Origin: Hofstenia miamia
Lineage: Eukaryota; Xenacoelomorpha; Acoela
Assembly (NCBI GenBank): GCA_004352715.1
Contig: SCFE01000108.1
Location: 740,492-804,491 of the forward strand
DNA: 64,000 nt
Direction: 5' to 3'
Below, one piece after another: positions 48,358 through 60,013 of the stretch. A program made the translations under genes and the position numbers. Within the stretch, counting starts at the first letter, position 1. Each line of letters begins with the position of its first letter. The notes beneath the pieces are model-generated. The model had not been told where the DNA came from. It saw only the letters and a program-made list of their open reading frames with translations, and did not search any database.

Positions 48358-48440
48358 NATCGAAATAAGCTATAAGATTAGTCCTGGAGTTCCTTTGATA
48401 AACCATATTCAAAAAAAATTGTTAAGAATTTCTGTAGTTT
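47989..48440. repeat. 82-base direct repeat flanking a repeat insert, with N joints
   Basis: Positions 47989..48070 and 48359..48440 are identical. Between them are N (48071), 286 bases containing a dispersed repeat and a (TA)n tract (48327..48357), and N (48358). The pattern is the same as at 13434..14511: an insert with an N on each side, bracketed by duplicated flanks. It is more likely a local assembly problem than a long target duplication. Confidence 0.8.
48180..48340 (+). repeat. Dispersed repeat family, copy 1
   Basis: This segment contains GTGGGAGCAATGGCCAAAAA and continues with a GGAAACTGCGATTCCTGCTA-like part. It is related over about 150 bases, inverted, to 50540..50690. It ends in a (TA)n tract, as the other copy does. 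Confidence 0.7.
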
Positions 48441-49555
48441 TTTCTCCTACAATCGGTTATTCTTGAATTTGTTTAAAATTTCTTTAGGCAGAAATAATCG
48501 TTCTGCAAGACGCTTCTCAAAATCCAATAGTTTGTATTAATTCAAATATTTACAAATTTTTGGTAAGGCAGTCGATAAATCGTGCATTTCAAAATATTGA
48601 ATAGCAATTTTGTGGATGAAATACATGTTGAGTTGATGATAGAAAACTTGCGATAAATTATAAATTTTTTCAAAATCGAGAAACTTAGAGTAGACATTTA
48701 GATGAGAAAATCGCAGCTGAGGGGAATCACTTTTAAAGTCAGAGTTTTTTAAAATTTACTAATTCTATAAATAAATTATTTTACAAGGGAAATATTTCAA
48801 TGTGAAGCAATGAGCGGACTGCTTGCTTTACTAGGGAAATCTTCATGCGATGAGTTGAAGAAATCGTGTATAATTGTAACGCTTGAACGAGCGTAAGTAC
48901 ATCATCTGCTTGCTGTGGAGCAATCATTCGATGATTTTTAAAGCAAATCCTAATGAAATATTTCTTAATTCAATTCATATTATTACTTGATTCTTGAATG
49001 TTGTTTTAAAGCAAACTAATAATTTACGATTTGTAGATTTGTATAGATATATATTCATGTAATTAAGAATTAAATTCATTTATTTAAAAATTATTTGGGA
49101 AGCAGTGCTTGCCTTGCTTAAACGTACGCGAGCCGCTTATGCAAATATTGCTCTTGGATGTAGAGTTTACAGAAACGACATTCGAATTAACTTCCTTACT
49201 TGAATTATTAAAATAGACGTCCTTGATTCTGATTTGTAATTTGATTTTCACTTGATCTCATGAAATTCTGATATTCTATCTTGAATCAGATCTATATTTG
49301 TAGTTTTCAATGCTTGATTTAAAAAAGAAAAATTCAAGCATTGTAACTATAGCAAGGAGTTACAGTATCTACAGAGCGACAATATTCAAACCGTTCCTTT
49401 TTTCATTTAGCTTTGTTTTAAATTTAACATGAAAAAACAAGTACTTACTTGTGTGCCTCATCAAACAAAATACATGGGATTTCAAGAGTGAATTTCACCT
49501 ACTCTAGAGCAAATTAGAATTTTTTATTTTTAAATTGTTGTTTAGTTCATTAAAG
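48441..49555. other. AT-rich single-copy stretch
   Basis: No gene is recognised. The frames are short, and no repeat was noted except weak CTTGATTCTTGA-like runs. Confidence 0.6.
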
Positions 49556-49572
49556 ATATATATATATATATA

Positions 49573-50131
49573 NNNNNNNNNNNNNNNNNNNNNNNNNNNN
49601 NNNNNNNNNNNNNNNNNNNNNNNNNNNNNNNNNNNNNNNNNNNNNNNNNNNNNNNNNNNNNNNNNNNNNNNNNNNNNNNNNNNNNNNNNNNNNNNNNNNN
49701 NNNNNNNNNNNNNNNNNNNNNNNNNNNNNNNNNNNNNNNNNNNNNNNNNNNNNNNNNNNNNNNNNNNNNNNNNNNNNNNNNNNNNNNNNNNNNNNNNNNN
49801 NNNNNNNNNNNNNNNNNNNNNNNNNNNNNNNNNNNNNNNNNNNNNNNNNNNNNNNNNNNNNNNNNNNNNNNNNNNNNNNNNNNNNNNNNNNNNNNNNNNN
49901 NNNNNNNNNNNNNNNNNNNNNNNNNNNNNNNNNNNNNNNNNNNNNNNNNNNNNNNNNNNNNNNNNNNNNNNNNNNNNNNNNNNNNNNNNNNNNNNNNNNN
50001 NNNNNNNNNNNNNNNNNNNNNNNNNNNNNNNNNNNNNNNNNNNNNNNNNNNNNNNNNNNNNNNNNNNNNNNNNNNNNNNNNNNNNNNNNNNNNNNNNNNN
50101 NNNNNNNNNNNNNNNNNNNNNNNNNNNNNNN
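49573..50131. other. Assembly gap (559 N) inside a (TA)n tract
   Basis: The gap is bordered on both sides by TA repeats (49556..49572 and 50132..50150). It probably represents an unresolved microsatellite and adjoining sequence. Frames spanning it are artefacts. Confidence 0.99.
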
Positions 50132-50539
50132 TATATATATATATATATATTTGTTATATATACAGACAAATCTTGCTACTATGTCACTCCGCCAGGGCCA
50201 TGGTTAAGGGAGGGCCAGGAGGGCATAGCCTTGCCTGTTGGTCCAATTGACCCCCTTCCTCTTGGCATCCTGGATACAAGACTACATAGTATTAATTCTA
50301 ATATTCTCTAACTAAGTTAGAGTGAATATATTTTAGTTAAAATATATTAAATACTAATGTCATTCAATTAAAAAATTCAGTGAAAAGTGCTAAACTATTT
50401 CATATGAGTAAAACTATGATTAATTTATTGAACTTTGCGAGGCCATGCCCCCTAAGTTTCAAATGCGAGCATGGACCTGCACTCTGCTACTATGCCACTC
50501 TCACTTTTATGCCACTGAGATTTGACTGTATATATATAT

Positions 50540-50690
50540 TTTTTTTTTTCTGCTTTTTCCTATGGAAAATTTGGCAAGAAACAGTCCTAACTTTCTAATG
50601 CATTTAGTGGGAATCACACTTTTTTTCATAAAATACCTATTTTTTGGCCATTGCTCCCACATGATTCACTTAAACTTAAATATTTTTACT
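50540..50690 (-). repeat. Dispersed repeat family, copy 2 (inverted)
   Basis: The reverse complement contains GTGGGAGCAATGGCCAAAAA and matches 48180..48340 over most of its length with moderate divergence. It borders a T-rich/(TA)n tract at 50528..50550. The two copies flank the 559-base gap in opposite orientation. Confidence 0.7.
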
Positions 50691-50782
50691 AGAGTTAGGT
50701 AAAATAAATAGACACTACTCTGCAAAATTTCAAAGATTTATGTTTGGAAACGCGGTATTGATGAGGTTCTTAAAAAGTGGAG

Positions 50783-50788
<6 letters not shown>

Positions 50789-50818
<30 letters not shown>
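50789..50818. repeat. (TA)n microsatellite
   Basis: A clean TA dinucleotide tract of about 30 bases. Confidence 0.9.
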
Positions 50819-50820
<2 letters not shown>

Positions 50821-51331
50821 TTAAAAGCATTTAGACTTCCACTACTTTGTGAGCTTTGGTATGATTTTTAGCTGTTTTCAGTATTCAGTAGAGTTTCTTA
50901 ATCTATAAAAATATATTATTAATTATTATATACTTTGGATAGTGATTGTTATTAAATACAACTTGCAATTTTCATTATATTGTTTCAACTGATACAGTTC
51001 AGAACCCTACTGCTCTTTGATTATTGACCATATTGACTAGCATTATTAATTGAAATGTAAGTGCTGACCAGCTCTATTTGAAACTATTTTTGTTTTCTGA
51101 TATTCATCAAAATTGGATTCCTACAATGTACAAATGGAAATTTTAAAATTCCATGAGTTTATATTCCATTTGATGTATGCTGAATAGCTTTACAATAATC
51201 ACATTTGTAATTTTGGGATTTCATCAATATTGAGGGTTTTTAGAGTGAAGACATAGTGTTATAGTTAGGGTTGCTATATACACAACAATTCTTTTTATTA
51301 AGATATATTCATATCATTTCTTTGAATTTTA
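50819..51331. other. AT-rich stretch, no gene seen
   Basis: Nothing recognisable. It precedes the weak exon candidate at 51332. Confidence 0.5.
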
Positions 51332-51540
51332 GTGCTATAGCTTTATGCTGTATAGTTGTTTCAACTGCCTTATCACACAGTGAGAAAGCCAGGTTGCTTG
51401 ATAAAATGATGAATGATTTTCGAAAGATGAGCATAAACTACACCTTAATTCATCACCACCTTGACAATCTATTGTTGAACCAGAGCCATGTTTTTTATCA
51501 GTATGGAACAATGCACAAGAAACAAATGGTTGGCAAAAGT
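51332..51540 (+). CDS. Possible internal exon of an unknown gene
   Basis: A plus-strand frame lies between a good acceptor (TTGAATTTTAG, ending about 51331) and a possible donor (AAA followed by GTATAT near 51540). Its translation (for example SEKARLLDKMMNDFRKMSIN, HHHLDNLLLNQSHVFYQYG) has balanced composition and looks more protein-like than the AT-driven frames around it. I do not recognise the family, and no partner exons could be linked. The overlapping 70-codon minus-strand frame is Cys/Ser-rich and less convincing. This is a low-confidence suggestion. Confidence 0.3.
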
Positions 51541-52129
51541 ATATCATTAAAAATTTTTTGTCACTAAACTTTATATTTTGCTATAGCATCCAGAAAAATA
51601 TTTTTCCAAAATATATTAAACATTTGATTTTAATATGTCAAGGTTTAGTAAAAAATTCTTTTATTTTTATTACAAGAAATTTAATTTTTGTAAACATAGT
51701 GTTATCTTGTGCTATTTTCAATTCTCTATATCATTTAGAGCCAGTTATTTTCAAAAACACTTATTATATTTGATTTGGTTTTGTAAATAATGGATGCCCA
51801 AAGTCTTCAATTAGATGAGCTACCTGTTAAATATTAAAAGTGTCATAAAAGAAGTTAGAAAGTAATTCACTTGAATTTTATAATTAATAATTTTTTCATA
51901 AATTGATGAATATATTACTAGTTATCAATTTACATGACTGGCTTTAATATTGAAATATGTGCAAAGGGGGCTTTGCCAGGTTCACTGAAGGAGTTGTCCA
52001 TTGCTGAAATCTCAATATAGCATATCTAGTGATTAACATAATCTCAAATATAAAATATACTTGATAAAAATTTGAGTGATCATATATTTGTTTACAGCAG
52101 TTTACAAATACTTCCTATTTAAATATAAT

Positions 52130-52338
52130 TTAGAGCCTTTTAACTTTTGTTTTGTCTGAATCACAGTGTAGAGAAGATTTAGATTGAGACTTTTTCAGAT
52201 ATCCATTTCTCAATTTCATGTTCAATTCTGAGACTGATGATTTTTCATTTGCATACACCAAGAATATGTCAATAATATTTTTTGCATAATGATTGTCAAG
52301 CATTTGTACTTTGCAATGATATTGTTTCCATTCTAAAT
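52130..52338 (-). CDS. Possible terminal exon of an unknown minus-strand gene
   Basis: The minus-strand frame ends in a stop at 52130..52132. It begins after a plausible acceptor (GTAATTTAG, about 52339..52347), with alternatives upstream. The translation (EWKQYHCKVQMLDNHYAKN, then NMKLRNGYLKKSQSKS near the end) has mixed composition typical of coding sequence, with a Lys/Ser-rich tail. No family was recognised and no upstream exon found. The apparent start ATG is immediately followed by GTAAGT, which argues that it is not the real start. Confidence 0.35.
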
Positions 52339-52348
52339 TACTTACCAT

Positions 52349-53636
52349 GATATAAAGAATTATCTTATGAAAGAAAATATTAGTAGCTTGAAATTCAGTT
52401 ATATTAAATTTGTAAATTGTTTCTTATCAAGTTGTTCATTCTTTCAATGCATTCAATTGATGAATATTTATTGGTGTGTATTGACATCAACATTGTGAAG
52501 GTAATTTCCTCATGGCACAAAATCTTGACTGTGTTGACAGCATTACTGAAGCACTATTGGGAATTTGGAGAAGACTTTCAAATTCTATATCCATGAATTT
52601 GATATTTATTATCATTATACTTCTGATTAAAAACTCATTGAACAACTGGTTTTTAACTAAAGAAATGCAATAATGTCAATTGAATATGAGGAATTTATAA
52701 GCACCACATTTAGTGAAGAAATTTTTCTGCATGATTAACAAATGTAGATAAGAACATTGCAAAAGATTACTAAATTAAAAAATTTTTAAATGCTTGTGTT
52801 ATATTTAAATATTATGAACTTAATATGTACAGTTTATATTGTTTTAATGTTACTCAAAGGTTTGCAAAAAATTTCATTTGTGAAAAAGGTGCTGATAACA
52901 CTTACTCAAACTGACTTAAGTGATGTGCATTAAAATATATTATTAGGAATGCTAACATTGAATGAAGAATAAATAATTTTTCAGTTGATTACTTAAATTT
53001 GCTTAAGTGTTTTCATTAGCATATTAGTGAGCAGACATTTGATAGAACATCTTAAAAATATGGAATTGATCACAAAGAACATATAAATATATATATATAT
53101 ATATTTTATTATTATTACTTTGAGTCCATTAAAAATTATCTTTATAAGTATTAAGAATAAAATATATTACATGTAACATTCATATTATATTATATGGACA
53201 AAGATTTGTTAAGATTCCCACAATAGTGTCTGAAACATTTATCTTTAAAATATTAAAAAATCCCATTAATTTACTGTGTATATTTTTTATTCTAAGATTT
53301 CTGAATATGTTCTGTGATTTGTATTAATTTTTCTCTGTGAATTTCTTTAGTTTGAAAAATTCAAATTTTATCTTTGAAAAACACAATCAGATTATTATAA
53401 ATCGTGTTTTTGAGCTCATGGGCAAAATTGTTTGTTGTGGTAGATGTATTATATTTTTATTTGGAAGAATTTTTTTTCAGTTTGTCCCATTATAGATTTG
53501 CATTATTCATTTTGTCTTACTATTTGGCTACAATCTGATCCAATCATGGCCTACCACGAAAGCAAACCGAATTGAATAAACACGTTGCAAAGTTTCGTTT
53601 AGTGTTTAAATTCGTTTATTTGAAATAGGTGTCAAT
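52349..53636. other. AT-rich intergenic stretch upstream of the PDI gene
   Basis: No clear gene is present. A 53-codon plus-strand frame at 52512..52673 includes a hydrophobic run (NLIFIIIILLI) but has no family match. A (TA)n tract lies at 53086..53103. The last 120 bases before the PDI start are less AT-rich and end in TTTGAAATAG seven bases before the ATG. That looks like a splice acceptor, cis in the 5' leader or possibly for a spliced leader. No core promoter motif could be assigned. Confidence 0.5.
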
Positions 53637-56600
53637 ATGTTTCTCAATTTGTATTTTGTTGTTGCATCTTTATTAGTAGTAGTAAGCTCTGAAGAGGATA
53701 ATGTAGTTGTTCTAACGGCTGCTAATTTTAAAGAAGCATTAGAAAAGACTGATGCTTCATTAGTTGAATTTTGTAAGTAAATTTCTATATTTCGTTTTTA
53801 ATAATTTCTAAATAGACGCTCCGTGGTGTGGGCATTGTAAGCAATTGGAACCAGAGTATGCGAGTGCCGCTAAGGAATTGAAAGACAATTACAATCATAT
53901 TAATGTTCAACTTTGTAAAGTGGATGCTACTGCGGAGACTTCATTGGCTCAAGAACATAATATTAAAGGCTACCCAACTATAAAATTCTATAAATCTGGA
54001 AAATGGATTGACTATACAGGTGAGTTTTGGTTTTCGGAATATAAACAGATTTTTTTTTCATTATACCGATTCTTGCTTGTATGGTTTTTTGTTTTTGTAG
54101 TCCGATTAGTGTTTTCCAATTAATGCGATTCCCTCAGAGCAGCTAGGGATTAGTTTTTGTATATTGTAAGAAGTACGCTTTATTTTTTCTTGAGGAGCCA
54201 TATCAATTATTCTTTACGAGCAGTGGTGGACGTAGAGATGTGGCCTAAGGTGTCTAGTTGTCCATGTGTTCCCAAGCCTTAAATTTTTTTGTATAATGTT
54301 CTTAAAGGCTTATCATATACGATGTTTAAAATACAAGTTAAGTCTTTTACATAATGCAATTGTCTAACACTTAATTTTTGGTAAAAGATGATATTCTTAT
54401 TGCAGGGATTTCTCTATGCGAGTATGGTTTATGCTGAAATACAGCTTCATGAACAGAAATAGTCGAAGAAAATATTTAATAAATCGTACTGATCGTCATA
54501 ATTTATTATTTTCTATCCAATTTGAGGTGAACGAGGATTTCCTTTTATGGTTTTTAGATTATAAATACAGCAGATGACATGAAAATCCAAATATATATAA
54601 TTCGAATTTACACTTTTTCGAAATTATACAGAATATGTGAATATCAATGTAGTATGCAGTCATGTGCATAGCACTTTTGAAATAAGTTTAAAACTAAGTG
54701 TTTATTGCTGTAGCAATGAGTTCTTAGCAGGTTGCTGTACACTTTTCTTGCTTTTCAATATTTATTTCAAGTAAAACACACATTATTGGGCACACAATTA
54801 TATTTTAGGAATAGATATGTTAATGACCCTGGATCAGTTTTCAAATCTTTAGATGTATAATTCACTTGTGTATGTGTATCCCTGTACTAAAACAGTTTTC
54901 GGACAATCTTGATCCCCTGAATCGTTTTAAAAGTTTTTATTCCCTTTCTGAATACTATCTCTTGGTGATCAGCTTGCAAATTTCTAATTTCTTTAAGTGA
55001 AAAATTATGCACGATGTAAATAAAATTTTCAACTTTTGAAGTTTCACTTTATTTGCGGAAACCTTTCCATAGGTGGCCGAAAATCTGATGATATAGTACA
55101 ATGGGTTCTTAAGAAATCAGGTCCTCCGACACAAGACATTGCGAAGGTTGAAGATTTGAAAAAACTAAGTGATCTTATGGATGTTTATGTACTTGGTTTA
55201 TTTAAAGACATGGAAAGTGCGAAGGCTAAAGTATATTTGATAAGTTGATGTGTAATGTAATTTGTTTATTAGGCATATGTTGAAGCCGCGTCGAATTATG
55301 ACAGTGTAACATTCTTTTCTAGTGGCAGTGATGAAATAATTAAACATGTTGAAAGTGAAGAGGGAAAAATTGTTCTTTTTAAAAAGGTATGACATTTTCA
55401 TATTTATAAATCACTAGTGTTTTTAGTTCGATGAATTAAGAAACAATTACGACGGTCCATTTGATGCAGAGTCCATTGTAAATTTTGTCAAGGAAAATGA
55501 GCTGCCTGTTATAATCGAATTTTCAGAAGAGGTAATATCCATAAATTTATAATTCATAACGCCATTTTTAGACAGCACCTAAAGTGTTTGGTGGAGCAAT
55601 CAATGTCCATAGTTTATTATTTTGTGAAGTTACTAGTAATAAGGAGTTACTGGATCAATATCGCACAGCTGCTTTAAAGCATAGAGGAAAAGTATTTTTC
55701 CTTATAAAATTTCGTGTACATTTTTTAGGTTATATTTATCTATCTTGATACTACGAAAGAAGAAAACGAGCGAGTTTTAGAGTTCTTCGGTTTGACTAAA
55801 GCAGATGGAACTCAGCTTCGTGTGATTAAGATGGAGAAGGAAATGGAAAAATTTGTTCCTGAATTTAAAGAGTTTACGAGTGAAAATATGGATCAATTTG
55901 TTAAAGATGTTATTGATGGCAAAATTAAGGTATTTTTTGTTCAATGCTATGTTTTCTGTATCATATTAGAATGAATCCAAATTATTACACACCTGTTACT
56001 TTCTAATGCTAAATTAAGTATTGCTTTATATGTTAGGGTGTCTATTATGAATTTCCAACAGGTCCTTTTGATGAGTTCACGAGAACTACACAGTGTTTTC
56101 TACAAATTTTATTTTCAACAAAAATGCTCAAATTCGGAATCGTGGCTACGCTTATGAGTACACTATCTAAATTACTTATTTTTTTTTAAAACAATTTCAA
56201 TGCATTGCAATAAAGTAATTTAATTTTATTCAGCTAATCGAGTTTTGTTTAATTTAGTTTTAGTCTTGGTTTCTTTTGCCTTTGTTTCAATGTCTGACTT
56301 GCCTGAGTTTCATCAACTAGTGGTATCGGGTTTTGCATTAATTCAAAATAAATTTTCATCGGTATTGGTCATTATTGATAATTGTTTATGCTAGTTACTT
56401 CGCTTAATTTATCTGTCAATTGAGTCGAACATTTCTAATATACTATATATTCGGAAGACTATTTTGATCATTCATAACGAACGGTTCTATTTATCAAGTG
56501 ATGAAATGCAGAACTTTTGTACATTTTTATAAACAAAATGATTAGGGTTTTCAATTTAAAAGCCATCCGATAAATGGCGAACTTCAAACATTTTTTATGT

Positions 56601-59600
56601 GAAGATAGACCTCGCTAACCCTATGGGATTTGAGTGCGCAAAGTTGATGTTCGTCATGTGGTTTAAAAACGAAAGTGAAAGAGGAGGCACCCCTTTAATT
56701 TTCTTTTATAAAGTACGTCCCAAAGATTTATAATTTTATTTTTTAAATCCTAACATTGCAGAATTAACGTATATTAATATATTGTAACTGAACATTTGGA
56801 ATTTATTGGATGTTAACTCTTATGTAAATTATTTAGCGGCATCTAATGTCTGAAGAAGTGCCTAAAGATTGGGACTCGAAGCCTGTCAAAGTTCTGGTTG
56901 GTGGAAATTTCAAAGAGGTAACCACTGATGCCACTAAGCATGTTCTTGTTGAATTCTGTAAGTATTGAAATTTTTTGATTGCGTATTTTTCGGTTTCACT
57001 TCGTTTATGTTGAAAGGCTTTAATATAAGAATATACAAATTTAACGCAAATAAAAATGTGTATAGCTAATAAAATTGCATGATCTTTTGTGCGCTGTATT
57101 TCTAAGTATCGAATGCTAAATCAATTTGTGAACCTAGTGAGGAAACTACAGCTGGCATGTTGTGGACATTGGTCAAAACGTCACCGAATCAATTCTGTTT
57201 AAAATATTAATGAATTGATAGTAGATACTTTTCTGATCACACATATATTCAACAAAAAATTTATGTCCTCGAGCTTAGTAAAACCAAAATATTTGGCATA
57301 TTTCAACAGTATCTGTACATATCAAATGAACATTTACAACAATAATTCAATAATGGTATCTCCTTTATTTCAATTATACAAACTACATATTTCAAGTATG
57401 CCGTATCATCGTATCATTTATTGGCAATTATAAGGTAATTTTTTACATTTAGTGATGGAACTAACAAGTCCCGAATAGTCCATACTCTGAAGTTGCTTTT
57501 TTCTAACCCCATCCCTAACTCATCGTTACAGCCGAGAGTGTACGCTTCCGTCATATTTAGCCCACATCTTTTTAATCTTAGCTACAGAAAAAATAAAAAC
57601 TTTGCATTTGACTTTTAAAAAGGCAACCAATAAATTGGGTACTTTTTAAAACATAGTATATTCACCTTGGAAAAATAGAAATTAACAAATGTAGCACTAT
57701 CAAAGAATTGCGGACAGGTAATATTCATCCATTGTTTGTGGGTGGTTCAATGCAGAGTCGCTTGTTTTTGTTGGGCAAGAAACAATGTCCAGACACTTTG
57801 CAGGTTTAATTGTGGCATCCTGTATCCCAGGATCAAACCCGAGTCAGTCTAGCAAGGCAGTCCTGGAGGTTGCTTGCCAGATTCCAACGATAGAATCTTA
57901 AATTTATTTTTGTTTTCGAGGCCCCCTTCTGAATATTCGCGGAAGTCCTTTCTATCGTTCATTGAAATGAGCTCCCACCTGTGAGCTAGTAAAGCATGCA
58001 CATTTTGGGATCAGAGATCCATTTGGATTTTTCATTGAATTTTGTTAAACTGATTTTATGGATTTCTGCACAAAACATTTTATAAGGGTTAACAAAAGCA
58101 GTTTGCCTTCCTGTATAAAATGCAAACCCAAGCGCGACACACATGTTCTCTGAAATCATTTTTAACTTTGTCAGGCATCATGTCAATCAACGATTCGTCG
58201 ATGGTCAGTGAGCAAGCGCTGACAGACATCACCCTTGTTCGTATTCCCGCTCATTCCAGTTGGATCAGCTACATCCATGCTGATTCGGTAGTTGTTTGCA
58301 CGTGTTCTTTAACTTCAGTTTGTGCCTTTGTCAGAAACTGGTGTGCTGGCCCAAGTTGCAGACGAGAATCTATACACTAGAAGGTCTCAGATCTTAGAGG
58401 TGATATAGAAGATTCAAACAAACGTCGAAGCTTTTCATGAGCTGTAAAGTGGACTGACAGAAGTGAGGTCCTCGTTGATGATGGGCTCCTGTATCGGGCC
58501 TTTCCCGAAATAATCATTCTTTCTCTTCACAATGCTGTGATTGCCTTCAGAAAATCTTTCATCGTATTCTCTTCGTGTCAGCTGAACGGTTAATGAGGAA
58601 AAACTATTCAATTTCAATGGGTCCCCAGAACCACAAGCTGTGTCTCTGTCGACTGTGCACAATTAACAGTAAGTGCCATTGAGACATCTTAGCCAGCCTC
58701 TCATCTTTGCGTCGATCACTGACATTTGAGCGAAAAAGATTTATTTTACGGCACATTGCTTTCATTGTGGGAGTGATCTCTTTCTGGAAATCACGAGCCT
58801 ACCAGGACGTAACATGGATGTTGGGGTGAAGGGTTTTCTTTAGACTTTGGTTTCCCGTTGTGCCAAGATGTAGATTTCGTTGAAGGGAAAATGGTTTTAC
58901 CGTTGTCATTTTTGAAGAATCATGGCACGAGTCCCCTGGACTGATGAGAAATGTCCCAATTTCTGCCGATCTTCGATCACTTTGGTAGTTACATTGTCGT
59001 GTAATAACACCAATTAATTCATTCACGGACACTTTATTATAAGTGATGTGCGTCGCTTTTTGCCTACTTCCAACATTAACCGTTAATAGTTAATGTTTTT
59101 TCTTTTCCTCCTTCCTCTTCAGGAATGCCTAAAATAGGTTTAGAAAGGTCATTTACATTCGGTTCATTCTTTTCAAATCGTAGTTTATCTTTCATTTTAA
59201 GGAATATTTTCACACAATTTTTCACAGAATCTTTATATATATTAACATGAGTGTCATCCACATCTTGTAAATATTAATAGAGAAAAAGGGGTATGTCATC
59301 TGGCCATCATCTGTCCGCTCTACTCCGAATTCGAACTTACAATTACTATCGCAGCATCGCATTCCATCCTGAGTTTCTCTAAAAACTTTCGAAAATTTGC
59401 AATGCATGCATTCTTGCATTCAATGAGAAGTCGAATTTCACTAATAAAAGCATTGAGTATCAAACGATTTTGACGCTTTTACAACTGGAATTTTGAAAAG
59501 TTTAATTGGAGAATGAATTATATTTTAATTTATTTTAGAAATTGTATTTCAAATGTAATTCGCAATCTTACGATTGTCAATAAGATCGTTCACTTGATGG

Positions 59601-60013
59601 TTGTTAAATTACAGGTACAGTAGTTAAATGTCAAATATATTTAGATGCTCCTTGGTGTGGACATTGTAAACAACTTGCTCCAATCTATGAAGACGTTGCT
59701 GCTCACTTTAAGAATAATGACGACATCGTTGTGGCCAAAATTGATGCGACCAAAAATGAAGTTGATTCTGTATCAGTTCAAGGTTTTCCCACTTTGGTGC
59801 TGTTCCGCAAGGATGACAATAAAGTACGAATCCGCTATGTTTAAATAATGTCCAATTTTTTAGTTAATTACGTATTCCGGGGAAAGAACGTTCGATGCGA
59901 TTGTTGAATTTCTAGAATCGGGTGGAGAAATACAAAAGAGTACGGAAGATGATGAGCCTGAGGAAGAACCAACTGAGGAACCCAGTGAACAAGAACCTCA
60001 TGTAGAACTATGA
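53637..60013 (+). CDS. P4HB: Protein disulfide isomerase (PDIA1/P4HB type), 10 coding exons
   Basis: This gene encodes an ER-lumen thiol-disulfide oxidoreductase that forms, breaks and rearranges disulfides in secretory proteins; in animals this type also serves as the beta subunit of prolyl 4-hydroxylase. Exons are 53637..53772, 53816..54019, 55073..55230, 55273..55386, 55427..55531, 55572..55691, 55729..55929, 56837..56957, 59645..59823 and 59864..60013. All introns are GT-AG, and the joined frame gives 495 residues, the usual length. Residues 1-18 are a hydrophobic signal peptide. The a domain has APWCGHCK at 47-54 and the cis-proline motif GYPT. The b and b' domains follow (exons 3-7). 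The a' domain has APWCGHCK at 388-395 and GFPT. An acidic tail ends in HVEL, a KDEL-type retention signal. Introns 1 and 8 split the Tyr codon before each APWCGHC at the same phase. The long introns 2, 7 and 8 are described separately. No AATAAA was seen soon after the stop. Confidence 0.97.
54020..55072 (+). other. PDI intron 2
   Basis: This 1053-base GT-AG intron starts GTGAGT and ends TTTCCATAG. It splits a Gly codon in phase 1, giving YTGGRK across the junction. It is AT-rich with no embedded gene recognised. A 92-codon frame that seems to extend exon 2 is read-through into the intron. Confidence 0.9.
55930..56836 (+). other. PDI intron 7
   Basis: This 907-base GT-AG intron (GTATTTTTTG ... 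AATTATTTAG) is in phase 0 between GKIK and RHLMSEEVP. No gene or repeat was recognised inside. Confidence 0.9.
56958..59644 (+). other. PDI intron 8, with a GC-richer block
   Basis: This 2687-base intron (GTAAGTATTG ... AATATATTTAG) is in phase 1 within the Tyr codon preceding the second APWCGHC. Positions about 57700..59050 are noticeably richer in GC than the rest of the intron and hold frames of 75-86 codons on both strands (58120..58380 +, 58435..58662 -, 58799..59032 -). None belongs to a family I can name. The block may be an old transposon insertion. A very short retroelement-like string ([11 protein letters not shown] near 58465) is suggestive only. Confidence 0.75.

Noticed and set aside
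47989-48440. 82-base repeats as a transposon target-site duplication
   Set aside because: They are far too long for a target duplication, and single Ns at both inner edges point to unmerged contig ends.
49504-50311. Frames of 221-258 codons across the 559-N gap
   Set aside because: They are made of N-derived residues plus Tyr-Ile repeats from the TA tract.
52512-52673. 53-codon plus-strand frame with a hydrophobic segment
   Set aside because: It is short, with AT-driven hydrophobic residues and no family match, and is compatible with chance in AT-rich DNA.
53845-54123. 92-codon frame as a stand-alone thioredoxin-like gene
   Set aside because: It is PDI exon 2 plus read-through into intron 2. 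A GTGAGT donor at 54020 and an in-frame acceptor at 55072 restore the PDI protein.
58460-58510. [11 protein letters not shown] string as an LTR-retrotransposon integrase
   Set aside because: Only about eleven residues fit, and stops follow without the HHCC domain, so it could be chance.
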